Assembly: GCF_003353425.1 (NCBI RefSeq)
Contig: NZ_QRAO01000001.1
Coordinates: 620,001 to 684,000, forward strand
Source: Marinirhabdus gelatinilytica
GTDB taxonomy: Bacteria; Bacteroidota; Bacteroidia; Flavobacteriales; Flavobacteriaceae
Direction of reading: 5' to 3'
Length of the DNA stretch: 64,000 nucleotides
The position numbers and the translations under genes were made by a program. The notes under the pieces were generated by a model that had not been told where the DNA came from, did no database searches, and saw only the letters and a program-made list of their open reading frames with translations. Within the stretch, counting starts at the first letter, position 1. Each line of letters starts with the position of its first letter. This document shows, piece by piece, positions 33,699 to 44,700 of the stretch.

Positions 33699-35942
33699 TT
33701 GAAAAGAATCATTCAAATAATCGTCTGTTTTTTTGCGGTAGTTCAAATTTCCGCACAGGACACCATACCCGATAATCCAAAAGTAGGACTGGTGCTCAGT
33801 GGCGGTGGTGCCAAGGGGCTCGCACATATTGGAGTGCTCAAAAAAATTGAGGAAGCAGGTGTGCGCATAGATTATATTGGCGGTACCAGCATGGGTGCTA
33901 TCATTGGAGGGCTATATGCTTCAGGGTACACGGCCAAGCAATTGGACTCTATGTTCCGTGCGGTAGATTTCGACAAGTTGATACAAGATGATATTCCGCG
34001 TAGTGCCAAAACCTTTTACGAGAAAAATGAAACCGATAAGTATGCCATCACCCTACCTTTTGAGGGGTTCCAGGTCAGGTTGCCATCGGGCATTAGCAAA
34101 GGGCAAAATGTGTACAACCTCTTCAGTAAGTTAACAAATCATGTGAGCAATGTTAAGGATTTTGGTGAACTTCCCACACCATTTTTATGCGTTGCCACGA
34201 ATATTGAGAATGGTAAAGCGGTTGTTTTGGAAGAAGGTTATCTGCCCAGGGCTATCTCGGCCAGTGGAGCATTACCCTCGCTGTTCAGCCCTGTGTATAT
34301 AGATGATGTGCTCATGGTGGATGGCGGTGTGGTGAACAATTATCCCGTAGATGAAATAAGGGCCAAGGGGATGGACATCATCATTGGGGTAGATGTACAG
34401 GATAGCCTGAGGGACAGGACAAACCTACGCTCTGGGCTAGAAGTGTTAACACAGATAAATAACTTCCGCACCATAAACGATATGAAAGAAAAACGGAAGA
34501 AGACCGATATCTATCTGAACCCAAATATCGTGGATTTTACGGTTATAGCTTTCAACGATGGTGAAAAAATTATAGAGGCCGGCTATGACGAAGCCAGTTT
34601 AAAGATGGAAGAACTGCAAGCATTGGCTGCACGGCAAAAACCCAAAGAACAACAAAAAGTTGAATTTAATAAAGAAACCTCACTGTACATCACCAAGGTA
34701 GAAGTTGATGGTCTGGAAAATTACACAAGAGCCTACGTATTGGGGAAACTAAAACTAAAAATCCCTGCAAAAGTTACCTATCAAAGTTTTAACGAAGGAA
34801 TAAACAATCTTTCAGCCACAGGGAATTTTCAGGATATAAACTATAGGCTCATAGAGGATGGCGAAGGCATGTATAAAGTTAGTTTTCAGCTTAGGGAGAG
34901 TAACATTAAAACACTTCTCAGGTTAGGCGCACATTATGACGATTTATATAGAACCGGAGCCCTGTTGAACGTAACCCGCAAACGGCTGTTGACCAATAAC
35001 GATATTGCTTCCCTTGATTTTATCGTGGGCGATAACATACGATATAACTTCAATTATTATATAGATAAGGGCTACTACTGGAGTATAGGGCTGAACTCAA
35101 GTTTCGATTTTTTCGATAAGAATGTGCCCGTGTCGTTCATCTTTTCAGAAAACTTAGTGGAAGAGGAAGGAGTGCAAACCTCGCTCAACGAGATAGAACT
35201 GGAATACAGTGATATTACCAACCAGATTTATTTTGAAACCCTCTTTAGACGAACTTTTTTATTGGGAATAGGTGCAGAACATAAAAAACTCCGCTACCTA
35301 TCCAAGACCATTGGGGTAGACCAAGACAACAATGCGCAAACGGTTTTTGAGAACACCAATTACTTTAGCACCTACGGATATTTGGTGTACGATACGTACG
35401 ACAATACGTTTTTCCCAAAAGAGGGTGTTTTCTTCTCGGGAGATTTTCACCTGTATCTTTTTGGTGAGGGACTTAACGAGGATTTTGAAAGTTTCAGTAT
35501 TGCAAAAGCAAAAGCAGGGTACGCAAAATCTATCGGGAAATTTACAGCACAACTCACAACCGAGGGGGGCTTTAAAATAGGGAACAACGATACTCGCTCT
35601 TTGGACTTTTTTATGGGTGGTTTCGGTTTCAAGGAAATTAATAATATAGTTCCATTTTATGGCTACGAAGCCTTGTCCCTTCGAGGTAATACTTACCTAA
35701 AAAGCGGCTTGACCTTCGATTACGAGATCTTCAAAAAGAACCATATCAATCTTGCTGCGAATATTAGTAATATTGGCGATAATCTTTTCGAAAACAGGGG
35801 CTGGATAGACGGTGTGGACTATAGCGGTTTTGCCTTGGGGTACGGGTTGGAAACGTTCTTGGGCCCCCTTCAGATAAAATATGCCTATTCTCCAGAGCGT
35901 GATGAGAGCGAATGGCACGTGAGCGCAGGGTTTAAGTTTTAA
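33699..35942 (+). CDS. patatin-like phospholipase fused to an outer-membrane beta-barrel
   Basis: 747 residues from a TTG start; signal peptide MKRIIQIIVCFFAVVQISAQ. Patatin domain (about 28-290) with oxyanion-hole GGGAKG (35-40), nucleophile Ser64 in GGTSMGA and catalytic Asp208 in MVDGGVVNN. A POTRA-like segment (about 325-400: ITKVEVDGLENYTRAYVLGK) and a C-terminal 16-strand-type barrel (about 400-747, ending SAGFKF) of the Omp85/BamA superfamily follow. This is the PlpD-like type V-D arrangement: the barrel anchors or exports a phospholipase A-type domain at the cell surface. Substrate not predictable. Confidence 0.9.
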   Translation: MKRIIQIIVCFFAVVQISAQDTIPDNPKVGLVLSGGGAKGLAHIGVLKKIEEAGVRIDYIGGTSMGAIIGGLYASGYTAKQLDSMFRAVDFDKLIQDDIPRSAKTFYEKNETDKYAITLPFEGFQVRLPSGISKGQNVYNLFSKLTNHVSNVKDFGELPTPFLCVATNIENGKAVVLEEGYLPRAISASGALPSLFSPVYIDDVLMVDGGVVNNYPVDEIRAKGMDIIIGVDVQDSLRDRTNLRSGLEVLTQINNFRTINDMKEKRKKTDIYLNPNIVDFTVIAFNDGEKIIEAGYDEASLKMEELQALAARQKPKEQQKVEFNKETSLYITKVEVDGLENYTRAYVLGKLKLKIPAKVTYQSFNEGINNLSATGNFQDINYRLIEDGEGMYKVSFQLRESNIKTLLRLGAHYDDLYRTGALLNVTRKRLLTNNDIASLDFIVGDNIRYNFNYYIDKGYYWSIGLNSSFDFFDKNVPVSFIFSENLVEEEGVQTSLNEIELEYSDITNQIYFETLFRRTFLLGIGAEHKKLRYLSKTIGVDQDNNAQTVFENTNYFSTYGYLVYDTYDNTFFPKEGVFFSGDFHLYLFGEGLNEDFESFSIAKAKAGYAKSIGKFTAQLTTEGGFKIGNNDTRSLDFFMGGFGFKEINNIVPFYGYEALSLRGNTYLKSGLTFDYEIFKKNHINLAANISNIGDNLFENRGWIDGVDYSGFALGYGLETFLGPLQIKYAYSPERDESEWHVSAGFKF

Positions 35943-36002
35943 TAATCCCTTATCATAAACTGCGGTAAAATTTTCCGATATTTGTAACAAACACAAGTAA
36001 CT

Positions 36003-37172
36003 ATGCCTTTTTACCATACACTAGGAAAAATACCGCCCAAGCGACATACTCAATTCAGAAAGGAAGATGGCAGTTTGTATGCCGAGCAATTGTTCGGTAC
36101 CAGTGGTTTCGACGGCATGTACAGCAACTCCTACCATGAGCAACGTCCCACACAGGTAAAGGAAATAAAAAAGCAGTACAATGTAGCTCCAAAAATTGCG
36201 AAGAAGAACAATATACAATCGTATCGTTTTAAAGGATTTCAAGTTGCTCCAGAAAAAGATTATCTGGACAGCCGCAAAGCAGTGTTGACGAATAGCGATT
36301 GCACCATAATCTTAGCAGCTCCGCAAGAGAGCCAAGAAAAATATTTCTACAAGAATACCGATGCTGACGAACTTATCTTTGTACATAAAGGAAGCGGAAA
36401 ATTGCGCACCCACCTTGGAAATCTTGATTTTAAATACGGCGACTACCTTGTGATCCCACGAGGCATGATATATAAAATGCAGTTTGATACTGAAGACAAT
36501 AGGCTATTTATCGTAGAATCCCGCCGTCCCATTTATACACCCAAACGCTACCGAAACTGGTTTGGGCAATTGCTGGAACACTCCCCCTTTTGCGAGCGTG
36601 ATATCCGCAAACCTTACGAGCTGGAAACCAACAATGAAAATGGCGAATTTTTGATGAAAATTAAAAAAGCCGATGAGATTATTGAAATGGTGTATGCATC
36701 CCACCCGTTCGATGTGGTTGGGTACGATGGTTACAACTATCCCTATGCTTTTTCCATTCACGATTTCGAACCCATAACGGGACGTATCCACCAGCCGCCA
36801 CCGGTTCACCAAACATTTGAGACCGATGCTTTTGTAGTGTGTAGTTTTGTGCCCAGATTGTACGATTATCACCCAAAAAGCATTCCCGCACCATACAACC
36901 ATAGCAATATAGATAGTGATGAGGTGTTGTATTATGTAGACGGTGATTTTATGAGCCGCAACGATGTGGATGCAGGACACATTTCCCTTCACCCGGCAGG
37001 AATCCCCCACGGGCCGCATCCTGGCAGCGTGGAGCGTAGCATTGGTAAAGTAAAGACAGACGAGCTCGCCGTAATGGTAGATACCTTTAAGCCACTCATG
37101 GTGACCGAAGAAGCCCTAAAAATTGCAGATGAAACCTATTATCAATCTTGGTTGGATGAAAATCATAAATAA
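36003..37172 (+). CDS. hmgA: homogentisate 1,2-dioxygenase
   Basis: Opens the homogentisate ring to maleylacetoacetate, the third step of tyrosine breakdown. 389 residues, slightly shorter than the 430-residue human/proteobacterial form, as in other Bacteroidota. Cupin-type fold; the C-terminal part carries the iron-site region: PPVHQTFETDAFVVCSF, EVLYYVDGDF and HISLHPAGIPHGPHPGSVE. The N-terminus MPFYHTLGKIPPKRHTQFR is typical of the family. hppD, which makes its substrate, starts 120 bases downstream. Confidence 0.95.
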   Translation: MPFYHTLGKIPPKRHTQFRKEDGSLYAEQLFGTSGFDGMYSNSYHEQRPTQVKEIKKQYNVAPKIAKKNNIQSYRFKGFQVAPEKDYLDSRKAVLTNSDCTIILAAPQESQEKYFYKNTDADELIFVHKGSGKLRTHLGNLDFKYGDYLVIPRGMIYKMQFDTEDNRLFIVESRRPIYTPKRYRNWFGQLLEHSPFCERDIRKPYELETNNENGEFLMKIKKADEIIEMVYASHPFDVVGYDGYNYPYAFSIHDFEPITGRIHQPPPVHQTFETDAFVVCSFVPRLYDYHPKSIPAPYNHSNIDSDEVLYYVDGDFMSRNDVDAGHISLHPAGIPHGPHPGSVERSIGKVKTDELAVMVDTFKPLMVTEEALKIADETYYQSWLDENHK

Positions 37173-37292
37173 GAGAATATTTTTTACATACCGAAACGAA
37201 ATGCTACCGCACTTTCGAGCCATGTGGTAACTGCTATCATTATTTTCAATTAATAAACCGGAAGTATAAATAGCAATTAAAACAATACAATC

Positions 37293-38456
37293 ATGCCAAA
37301 AGAAATAAAAAACCTAAAAGACCTTCAAAATACCGAATTCGGACTCAAAAAATTGTTCGATGAAGCCGAGGATTTCCTTCCGCTTCTGGGAACAGATTAT
37401 GTAGAGCTATATGTAGGCAACGCAAAACAAGCCGCCCACTTTTACAAAACAGCATTTGGCTTTCAATCATTAGCCTATGCAGGCTTGGAAACGGGACTAA
37501 AAGATCGTGTCTCCTATGTGTTGCAACAAGATAAAATCCGTTTGGTGCTCACTTCGCCACTCAACAAGGGCGGTGAAATAAATCGCCACCTCGAAGAGCA
37601 CGGCGATGCTGCAAAAGTGATCGCACTTTGGGTGGACGATGCCGCCAAAGCTTTTGAAGAAACCACAAAAAGAGGTGCAAAACCCTATTTTGAACCTAAA
37701 AAAGAAGAAGACGAGCACGGCCACGTTATAAAATCTGGTATCTATACCTATGGCGAGACCGTCCATATTTTCGTGGAAAGAAAACATTACAACGGTATCT
37801 TCCTCCCAGGATTTGTTGAGTGGGAATCGCATTACAACCCAGAGCCAGTAGGTCTTAAATTTATTGATCATATTGTAGGTAACGTGGGCTGGAACGAAAT
37901 GAACAAATGGTGTAAGTTTTATGCCGAAGTAATGGGCTTTGCGCAAATTATCTCCTTTGCAGACGACGATATATCTACTGAGTATACAGCTCTTATGAGT
38001 AAGGTGATGAGCAACGGCAACGGTCGTATAAAGTTCCCCATAAACGAACCCGCCGAAGCAGAGAAAAAATCACAGATTGAAGAATATCTGGACTTTTACA
38101 ATGGACCGGGGGTACAACATTTGGCCTTGGCAACAGACGATATTGTTGCAACCGTTTCAGCCATGCGCGACCGGGGTGTCGAGTTCCTATATGTGCCAGA
38201 TACCTATTACGACGATATTACCGAACGTGTGGGTGAAATTGACGAGGACATTTCCCTACTAAAGGAGCACGGTATCTTGATAGACCGTGACGAAGAAGGT
38301 TATTTGTTGCAACTCTTCACAAACAATGTGTTGGACAGGCCCACGATGTTCATAGAGATCATCCAGCGAAAAGGAGCACAGAGCTTTGGCGTAGGTAACT
38401 TTAAAGCACTTTTTGAGGCCATTGAGCGTCAACAGGCAAAAAGAGGTACGCTATAA
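37293..38456 (+). CDS. hppD: 4-hydroxyphenylpyruvate dioxygenase
   Basis: Converts 4-hydroxyphenylpyruvate to homogentisate using Fe(II) and O2. 387 residues, two vicinal-oxygen-chelate domains. The iron triad is visible in the C-terminal domain: His193 in FIDHIVGNVGW, His276 in GPGVQHLAL and Glu355 in MFIEIIQRKG. The C-terminal helix GVGNFKALFEAIERQQ closes the active site. Followed by a terminator, so the transcript probably ends here. With hmgA it gives the committed part of tyrosine degradation. Confidence 0.96.
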   Translation: MPKEIKNLKDLQNTEFGLKKLFDEAEDFLPLLGTDYVELYVGNAKQAAHFYKTAFGFQSLAYAGLETGLKDRVSYVLQQDKIRLVLTSPLNKGGEINRHLEEHGDAAKVIALWVDDAAKAFEETTKRGAKPYFEPKKEEDEHGHVIKSGIYTYGETVHIFVERKHYNGIFLPGFVEWESHYNPEPVGLKFIDHIVGNVGWNEMNKWCKFYAEVMGFAQIISFADDDISTEYTALMSKVMSNGNGRIKFPINEPAEAEKKSQIEEYLDFYNGPGVQHLALATDDIVATVSAMRDRGVEFLYVPDTYYDDITERVGEIDEDISLLKEHGILIDRDEEGYLLQLFTNNVLDRPTMFIEIIQRKGAQSFGVGNFKALFEAIERQQAKRGTL

Positions 38457-38474
38457 TCTACAGGTAACAAAAAT

Positions 38475-38511
38475 AAAACTCCATCGTTTAAAGGTGGGGT
38501 TTTATTTTTTT
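38475..38511 (+). terminator. terminator after hppD
   Basis: AAAACTCCATC pairs with GGTGGGGTTTT (two G-U pairs) around GTTTAAA, followed by ATTTTTTT. Confidence 0.85.
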
Positions 38512-38556
38512 GGAACAATCCTTGTAATTTGAAACACAAAGCCCTAAAAATAAGCT

Positions 38557-39327
38557 ATGAAAAAAATACTCACAATCCTTTTGGTAGTTGCTGTTACAAT
38601 TGCTTCGGCACAAGATAAAGCCTATGGCGATGGCGAGTGGTTCAAGTTCAGGATTCATTATGGTTTCATAACTGCTGGCTATGCTACCCTACAAGTAGAT
38701 GATACAGTTTTAAATGGTAAGGAAGTGTACCACATAAAAGGAGTGGGCGAGACCACAGGTGCCTCACGTTTCTTCTTTAAGGTTGAAGATTATTACGACT
38801 CGTATGTAGACAAACAAAAGGATATTCCGTATAAATTTATTCGCAAGATAGACGAAGGCGGCCACACCAAGGATATTGAGATAGATTTCGACCATGTCTC
38901 AGGCAAGGCGTTGGTACACAATAAAAAACACCAAACCAAGACCTTGATAGATTTCCCAAAAGACGCACAGGATATGGTGTCTGCGTTTTATTACCTTCGG
39001 AATAATCTGGATACCGAAAGCATCCAGATAGGCGAAACCATAAACATGGATATGTTTTTTGATGACGAAGCCTATAAATTTAAACTGAAATTTTTGGGTC
39101 GTGAAATATTGAAAACCGAATTTGGCAGTGTACCCACCCTAAAATTCAGACCCTACGTACAAGCGGGACGGGTATTCAAGGAAAAAGAAAGTTTAACGGT
39201 GTGGGTCACAGACGATGGAAATAAAATGCCAGTCCTCATTAAAGCAGATCTTGCCGTTGGTTCCCTAAAAGCAAGCCTGGTTCAGTTTAAAGGGCTAAGG
39301 CATTCTTTCAGAATTGTTGTAGATTAG
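38557..39327 (+). CDS. DUF3108 exported protein
   Basis: 256 residues. Signal peptide MKKILTILLVVAVTIASAQ, then an all-beta domain with the DUF3108 pattern: GEWFKFRIHYGFITAGYATL, VDKQKDIPYKFIRKIDEGG and VWVTDDGNKMPVLIKADL. Periplasmic; the fold resembles lipid-binding beta-barrel halves, but no activity is known. It sits between tyrosine-degradation genes and a tryptophan-dioxygenase-family gene that starts 4 bases later, an order I recall from other Flavobacteriia. Confidence 0.85.
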   Translation: MKKILTILLVVAVTIASAQDKAYGDGEWFKFRIHYGFITAGYATLQVDDTVLNGKEVYHIKGVGETTGASRFFFKVEDYYDSYVDKQKDIPYKFIRKIDEGGHTKDIEIDFDHVSGKALVHNKKHQTKTLIDFPKDAQDMVSAFYYLRNNLDTESIQIGETINMDMFFDDEAYKFKLKFLGREILKTEFGSVPTLKFRPYVQAGRVFKEKESLTVWVTDDGNKMPVLIKADLAVGSLKASLVQFKGLRHSFRIVVD

Positions 39328-39331
39328 CACC

Positions 39332-40267
39332 GTGAAAAACAAAGCCGAAGAAACACAGGAATTACTCAAGCAATTGGAAGAAAAATACCAGTTGCTGGAC
39401 CAAGATATCAACACCCACCTAGAAGGGCTCTTGCATAGCAAACCCATTAACTATTGGGACTATATCCAGACCGATGCCTTATTGAGCCTTCAGCGACAAG
39501 AAACCACCTTTCCGGACGAGATGGTCTTTATTATGTACCATCAAGTAAACGAATTACTGTTCAAGATGATGCTGTGGGAGATACGTCAAATTTCATATAA
39601 AGAAGGCTTAACGGCACAGTTCTTTTCCGAAAGACTGGGAAGGATTAGTAGATATTTCGATATGTTGACCTCTTCGTTTCAGATCATGACCCAAGGAATG
39701 GAGGTGGAACAGTACCTAAAATTTAGAAATACCCTGGCACCAGCAAGTGGTTTCCAGAGTGCCCAATATAGAAAGATCGAGTTCGCCTGTACAGATTTGT
39801 TGCAGCTCATTGATGCACGGTTCAGAAAAACCATAGACCGTAACACCCCATTTTCACACGCCTTTGAACATTTGTACTGGCAAGCTGCAGGGAAAGATTA
39901 CCACACCGGAAAAAAAAGTTATACCCTTAGCCAGTTCGAGGCAAAATATAGAAAGGAGTTTATACGTTTCATGAAAGAATACAATACTATAAACGTATAT
40001 GCACGGTTCTTGGCATTGCCCGAAGAAGCCAGAAAAGATGAAAAGCTAGTTAAAGCTATGCGGCATTTAGACAGAACCATAAACATAACTTGGGTGATGG
40101 CACATTACAATACTGCTGCAAAGTACCTTAACCACGGCGAACAACCCGAAACAGCCACTGGCGGTAGTGAATGGGCAAAGTACATGCACCCAAAATACCA
40201 GAAACGAATTTTTTTCCCCGCAGTCTGGACCCAAGAAGAACTGGACACATGGGGAGAAGACATATAA
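39332..40267 (+). CDS. tryptophan 2,3-dioxygenase family haem protein
   Basis: 311 residues from a GTG start. All-helical. Family motifs: INYWDYIQTDALLSLQ (about 39-54), HQVNELLFKMMLWE with His70 (the active-site base position), FRNTLAPASGFQSAQYRKIE (131-150), WVMAHYN with His258 (haem ligand position) and the substrate-carboxylate loop TGGSEWAKYM (277-285). Classical enzymes open the tryptophan indole ring to N-formylkynurenine. This flavobacterial clade is longer at both ends, and no other kynurenine-pathway gene is visible here, so the exact substrate is less certain. Confidence 0.88.
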   Translation: MKNKAEETQELLKQLEEKYQLLDQDINTHLEGLLHSKPINYWDYIQTDALLSLQRQETTFPDEMVFIMYHQVNELLFKMMLWEIRQISYKEGLTAQFFSERLGRISRYFDMLTSSFQIMTQGMEVEQYLKFRNTLAPASGFQSAQYRKIEFACTDLLQLIDARFRKTIDRNTPFSHAFEHLYWQAAGKDYHTGKKSYTLSQFEAKYRKEFIRFMKEYNTINVYARFLALPEEARKDEKLVKAMRHLDRTINITWVMAHYNTAAKYLNHGEQPETATGGSEWAKYMHPKYQKRIFFPAVWTQEELDTWGEDI

Positions 40268-40280
40268 AATTAATGACAGA

Positions 40281-41525
40281 TTGAGCAAAAATAGTGCAGC
40301 CTTGAAATACCTTGTTAGCCTACTCCCCATCCTTCTATTCTTCATCTCTTGTGAAGATACAGATACTGAAATTATTGAATACACACCAGAACCCGTCCCC
40401 ATTGTTTTGGAAGAATTCGGGTTTAACCTGAACGATTTCAACGTGGTGCGCGACACCATACAGCCGGGGGATACCTTTGGCGATATCTTGGATGCCTACG
40501 GGGTGTCCAACCAGGACATCCTGGAGGTTGCCTCAAAATTTAGGGACAGTTTTGATGTTCGTAGAATTGTAGTGGGAAAGCCCTATGTGCTGCTCAATTC
40601 CAAGGATTCATTGAACAAGACCGAAGTGTTCATCTACCAAAAGAACAAAGTGGACTATGCGGTGGTAGATTTTAGGGACACACTACAGGTGTTCACGGCC
40701 GAACAACCCGTTTCCACCAAAGAAAGGGAAGTTTCGGGTGTTATCACCAACTCGCTCTCCATGACCATGCAGGAAAATAACTTGAGTCCCAATCTCACGG
40801 ACCGAATGGCCAGTATCTTTGCTTGGACGGTAAACTTCTATGGACTGCAAAAAGGGGATAATTTCAAGCTCATCTATACCGAAAAATATATAAACGATAC
40901 CATTCCCGCTGGGATAGACGAAATTAAGGCAGCATATTTCGAACACCGTGGAAAGCCTCTTTATGCCTTCCAATATGAAAAAGATAGCATAAACCGTGTG
41001 GTCGATTACTATGATGAAAATGGCGACAACCTTCGAAGGGCTTTCCTAAAATCGCCCATTGAGTTCAACTACCGAATCTCCTCCCGTTATAATTTGAAAC
41101 GCCGTATAAAATATTACGGCTACAAACTGCGCCCTCACAAAGGAACCGATTTTGCAGCGGCTATTGGCACTCCCATTGTTGCTACTGCAGATGGTGTGGT
41201 CACAAAATCTGAACGTCGTGGCGGTAACGGTAACTATGTGAAAATAAAGCACAATAGCACCTACGAGACACAATACCTGCATATGAAAAGACGCAAGGTG
41301 CGAGTTGGAGAGTACGTGCGCCAAGGCGAGGTAATAGGTTGGGTTGGGATGACTGGAAATACCGGAGGCCCACACGTTTGTTACCGCTTTTGGAAACATG
41401 GAAAACAAGTGGACCCCTTTAAGCAGGACCTTCCCATGTCCTCTCCCTTAGAAGAAGAGTATCGCGAGGCATACTTCAACTTTATCCCCTCCCTTAAAGA
41501 GCGCTTGGACTGTATTCAGTATTAA
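40281..41525 (+). CDS. M23 family peptidoglycan peptidase lipoprotein
   Basis: 414 residues if started at TTG 40281, 14 bases after the dioxygenase stop; an upstream ATG at 40167 would overlap that gene by 100 bases. The N-terminus then reads MSKNSAALKYLVSLLPILLFF-ISCEDTD, a lipoprotein signal with lipobox FISC. A LysM-like/Csd3-type domain contains IQPGDTFGDILDAYGVS. The LytM domain has His286-x3-Asp290 in PHKGTDFAAA and YLHMKRRKV; the second zinc motif, usually H-x-H, reads His365-Val-Cys367 in GPHVCYRFW. Likely a DD-endopeptidase acting on cell-wall cross-links, anchored in the outer membrane. Confidence 0.85.
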   Translation: MSKNSAALKYLVSLLPILLFFISCEDTDTEIIEYTPEPVPIVLEEFGFNLNDFNVVRDTIQPGDTFGDILDAYGVSNQDILEVASKFRDSFDVRRIVVGKPYVLLNSKDSLNKTEVFIYQKNKVDYAVVDFRDTLQVFTAEQPVSTKEREVSGVITNSLSMTMQENNLSPNLTDRMASIFAWTVNFYGLQKGDNFKLIYTEKYINDTIPAGIDEIKAAYFEHRGKPLYAFQYEKDSINRVVDYYDENGDNLRRAFLKSPIEFNYRISSRYNLKRRIKYYGYKLRPHKGTDFAAAIGTPIVATADGVVTKSERRGGNGNYVKIKHNSTYETQYLHMKRRKVRVGEYVRQGEVIGWVGMTGNTGGPHVCYRFWKHGKQVDPFKQDLPMSSPLEEEYREAYFNFIPSLKERLDCIQY

Positions 41526-41652
41526 ATTATATTTTTTCTAGTTGTTGAAAACCTGTTGTTAACTAAAATGCTGCAAATCAATTTGTTGTGTATTTTGTGT
41601 TACATTTAGGTATCTAATAATTTGTTAGCGTTTTCTTAACGTTGCCTATGCA

Positions 41653-41680
41653 TTGCCCATAGCTATACGGCGTAATTTTG
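41653..41680 (+). promoter_or_regulatory. Bacteroidota-type promoter for the Oar-like TonB receptor
   Basis: TTG at 41653-41655, 17-base spacer, and TAATTTTG at 41673-41680: a full match to the TTG/TAnnTTTG consensus, 25 bases before the ATG. Confidence 0.75.
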
Positions 41681-41705
41681 CGCTAACTTTTAAACTCTAA
41701 CAACT

Positions 41706-44700
41706 ATGAGAAAACTTTTACTTATTACTTTGTTTTTTGCAGGGTTATTTTCAGGCTTTTCACAGGGTCTCACAACTTCTGCAATAAATGGTCAAGTGAC
41801 CGACACAAATGGGGAGCCATTAGTTGGCGCAAATATTGTGGCCCTACACGTTCCATCGGGAACAAAGTATGGCGCAATAACCGATTTTGATGGGTACTAC
41901 CGCGTGCCCAATATGAGACCTGGAGGTCCATATACCGTTACCATAACATATGTGGGATTTGCTGAATATATAAAGAATGAAGTATACCTTCAGCTTGGGG
42001 ATTCGCAACGAATAAGCCCGCAAATGTCCGAAGAGGCCAACGCTCTTGAGGAAGTGTTGATCACGGCCCAAAGGGATAACGTTTTTGACAGCAATAGAAC
42101 AGGAACCGAAACTACCGTAACAGAGAGGGACATCCTAACCCTGCCAGCTGCGTCACGTTCCATAGCAGATTTTGTTAGGGTAACACCACAAGCGCAATTA
42201 ACCGAGGGCGACGACGGGTTCTCTATCTCATTGGCCGGACAGAACAATCGCTACAATGCTATTTATATTGATGGTGCCGTGAATAACGACGTGTTTGGTC
42301 TTGCGGGATCTGGAACCAATGGTGGACAAACTGGGGTAAACCCTTTTTCGGTGGACGCTATTGAAAGTTTTCAAGTGAACATTGCGCCTTTTGATGTACG
42401 CCAATCTGGATTTTCAGGAGGTTCCATAAGTGCCATTACCCGTTCTGGAACCAACACCTTCAAAGGTTCGGTATATGGGTTTTTAAGAAACGAGAGCTTA
42501 GCTGGGAAAACCCCAGTAGATTTGGTCGAAGAGGACGGCGAGCGTGAAAAGCTTGACGAATTTTCAGCAAAAACCTACGGTATGCGACTTGGAGGGCCCA
42601 TCATTAAGGATAAATTGTTCTTCTTCGTAAATTATGAGAGACAGGACGATGAAACTCCGCAACCCTTTAATTTTGGTAATTATGAAGGCCGTTCAAGCGC
42701 AGCAGATATTGACAACCTAAGAAACTTTTTAATAAATACCTACGGATACGATCCTGGAGGGTTCAATGCGAACACAAGAACACTTACCAGTAACAAGTTT
42801 ACCGCAAAGATAGACTGGAACGTAAACGATAACAACAAGATATCCTTCCGTCACGGTTTGGTAACGGCAGAAAACCTGGAGGCCCGTAGCTCGAACAACA
42901 GGAATATAGGATTTATAAATGGTTCAGAGCAGTTCGAATCTACTACAAATTCTTCGGCATTAGAATGGAACTCTAACATTAGCGATAAGGTCTCTAACAA
43001 GTTGGTCCTTGGATATACAGCCGTAAGGGACGATCGTGACCCTTCAGGAAGCCCTTTCCCCAGTGTAGATATACAGGATGGGATTGGAACCATTACTTTT
43101 GGGGCTGAGCCTTTCTCCACTGCTAATTTGTTGGACCAAGATATTTTTACCGTAAACAATAATCTAGAGATCTACTCGGGCGCACACACCATTACCCTGG
43201 GAGCTAATCTGGAGCATAGTAAGTCTAAAAACCTGTTCTTCGCCTTCAACTATGGAGACTATACTTTTGAAGATCAATTTGACGATGACAACAATTTAAT
43301 ATCAAGCGGTTTAAATCAGTTCTTGACCGGGCAAGATGCCGATGTGTACCAACACGGGTATTCACTTGTTGGCGATGGCACTGTTGGTGACGAATCTGCG
43401 GGAGCTTCAGAATTCAGCTTAACTCAAGTAGCTTTTTATGCGCAGGACGAGATACAGTTTGGTAACAACTTTAAGTTCACATACGGTATAAGGGCAGATA
43501 TTCCATATTGGGAAGATGGAAGGGTGAACAACGATTTTAACGAGAGGACCATCCCAATCTTGGAGAGCTTTGGGAAAGATTTACAAGATGCAAAAGTGGG
43601 CCAGGCAATAGACCCTAAATTACACCTTTCGCCCAGATTAGGATTTAACTGGGATGTTAAGGACAACAACAAGACACAGGTTCGTGGAGGACTGGGTGTA
43701 TTTACCTCAAGGGTGCCGTTGGTATGGCCTGGAGGGACATACAACAACAACGGTGTTACGGGAGGATTCAATTTTGAGATTGGACAACCGTTTGAGCCTA
43801 ACATCAACAATCAGTTTGAAGACCCAGCCCCAACTCCAAACCCAGATAATTCTGTAGGGTCTGAAACTGTAGGAGGTAATGTAGATTTATTTGCTAAAGG
43901 TTTTAAGTTGCCACAGGTAATGAAATACAATATTGGTGTAGACCAAAAGCTACCGTTCTGGAATTTGATAGTAAGTGGAGATTTTCTTTACACCGATGTA
44001 ATTACTGATATTTATTACGAAAACCTGAATATTAAAGGCCCAGTGGGTACCCTTAACGGTTCTGGAGATAACAGACCATTTTATGATAGGGGCGATGCAA
44101 TTGACGACACTTATGGAAGTATAATCCTGGCAAGCAATACAGGAGAGGGACACGCATACAACGCTACCGTGAGCCTTAGAAAGCCATTCCAGAATGGTTT
44201 CCAAGGTCAAGTTTCGTATTCCTATGGTGAGTCTTTCAAGATTTTTGAAGGAACCTCTTCCCAAAACACCTCTCAGTGGAGAAACCAAATTACCGTAAAT
44301 GGTAAAAACTCTCGCCTGGAGGCTACGGAATCTTCATTCTCACTCGGGCACAGGATTTCGGCCAATGCATCGTATGAGCTAAAGTGGAGTGAAAACGTAA
44401 AAACAACAATAGGGTTGTTCTACGAAGGATTGGATGGGCAACCTTTCAGTTTTATCTATAATGAAGGTAGAGATCTTCTTAACGACGATTCTCGTGACAA
44501 CGCACTTATCTATGTGCCGGAAAATTCTTCTGAAATCACATTTGCAAACCTTACCGATTCTGAAGGAAACGTAATTGCCACGCCCGAACAGCAGTGGGAG
44601 CAGTTTAATGCCTTCATCGAAAATGATGAATACCTAAGAACCCGTAGAGGTGGTTATGCCGAAAGAAACGGCTCGCGATTGAACTGGTCGCACATTCTGG

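Noticed and set aside
40167-40280. Upstream ATG for the M23 lipoprotein
   Set aside because: It would overlap the dioxygenase gene by 100 bases and push the lipobox to residue 62; TTG 40281 gives a normal lipoprotein signal.
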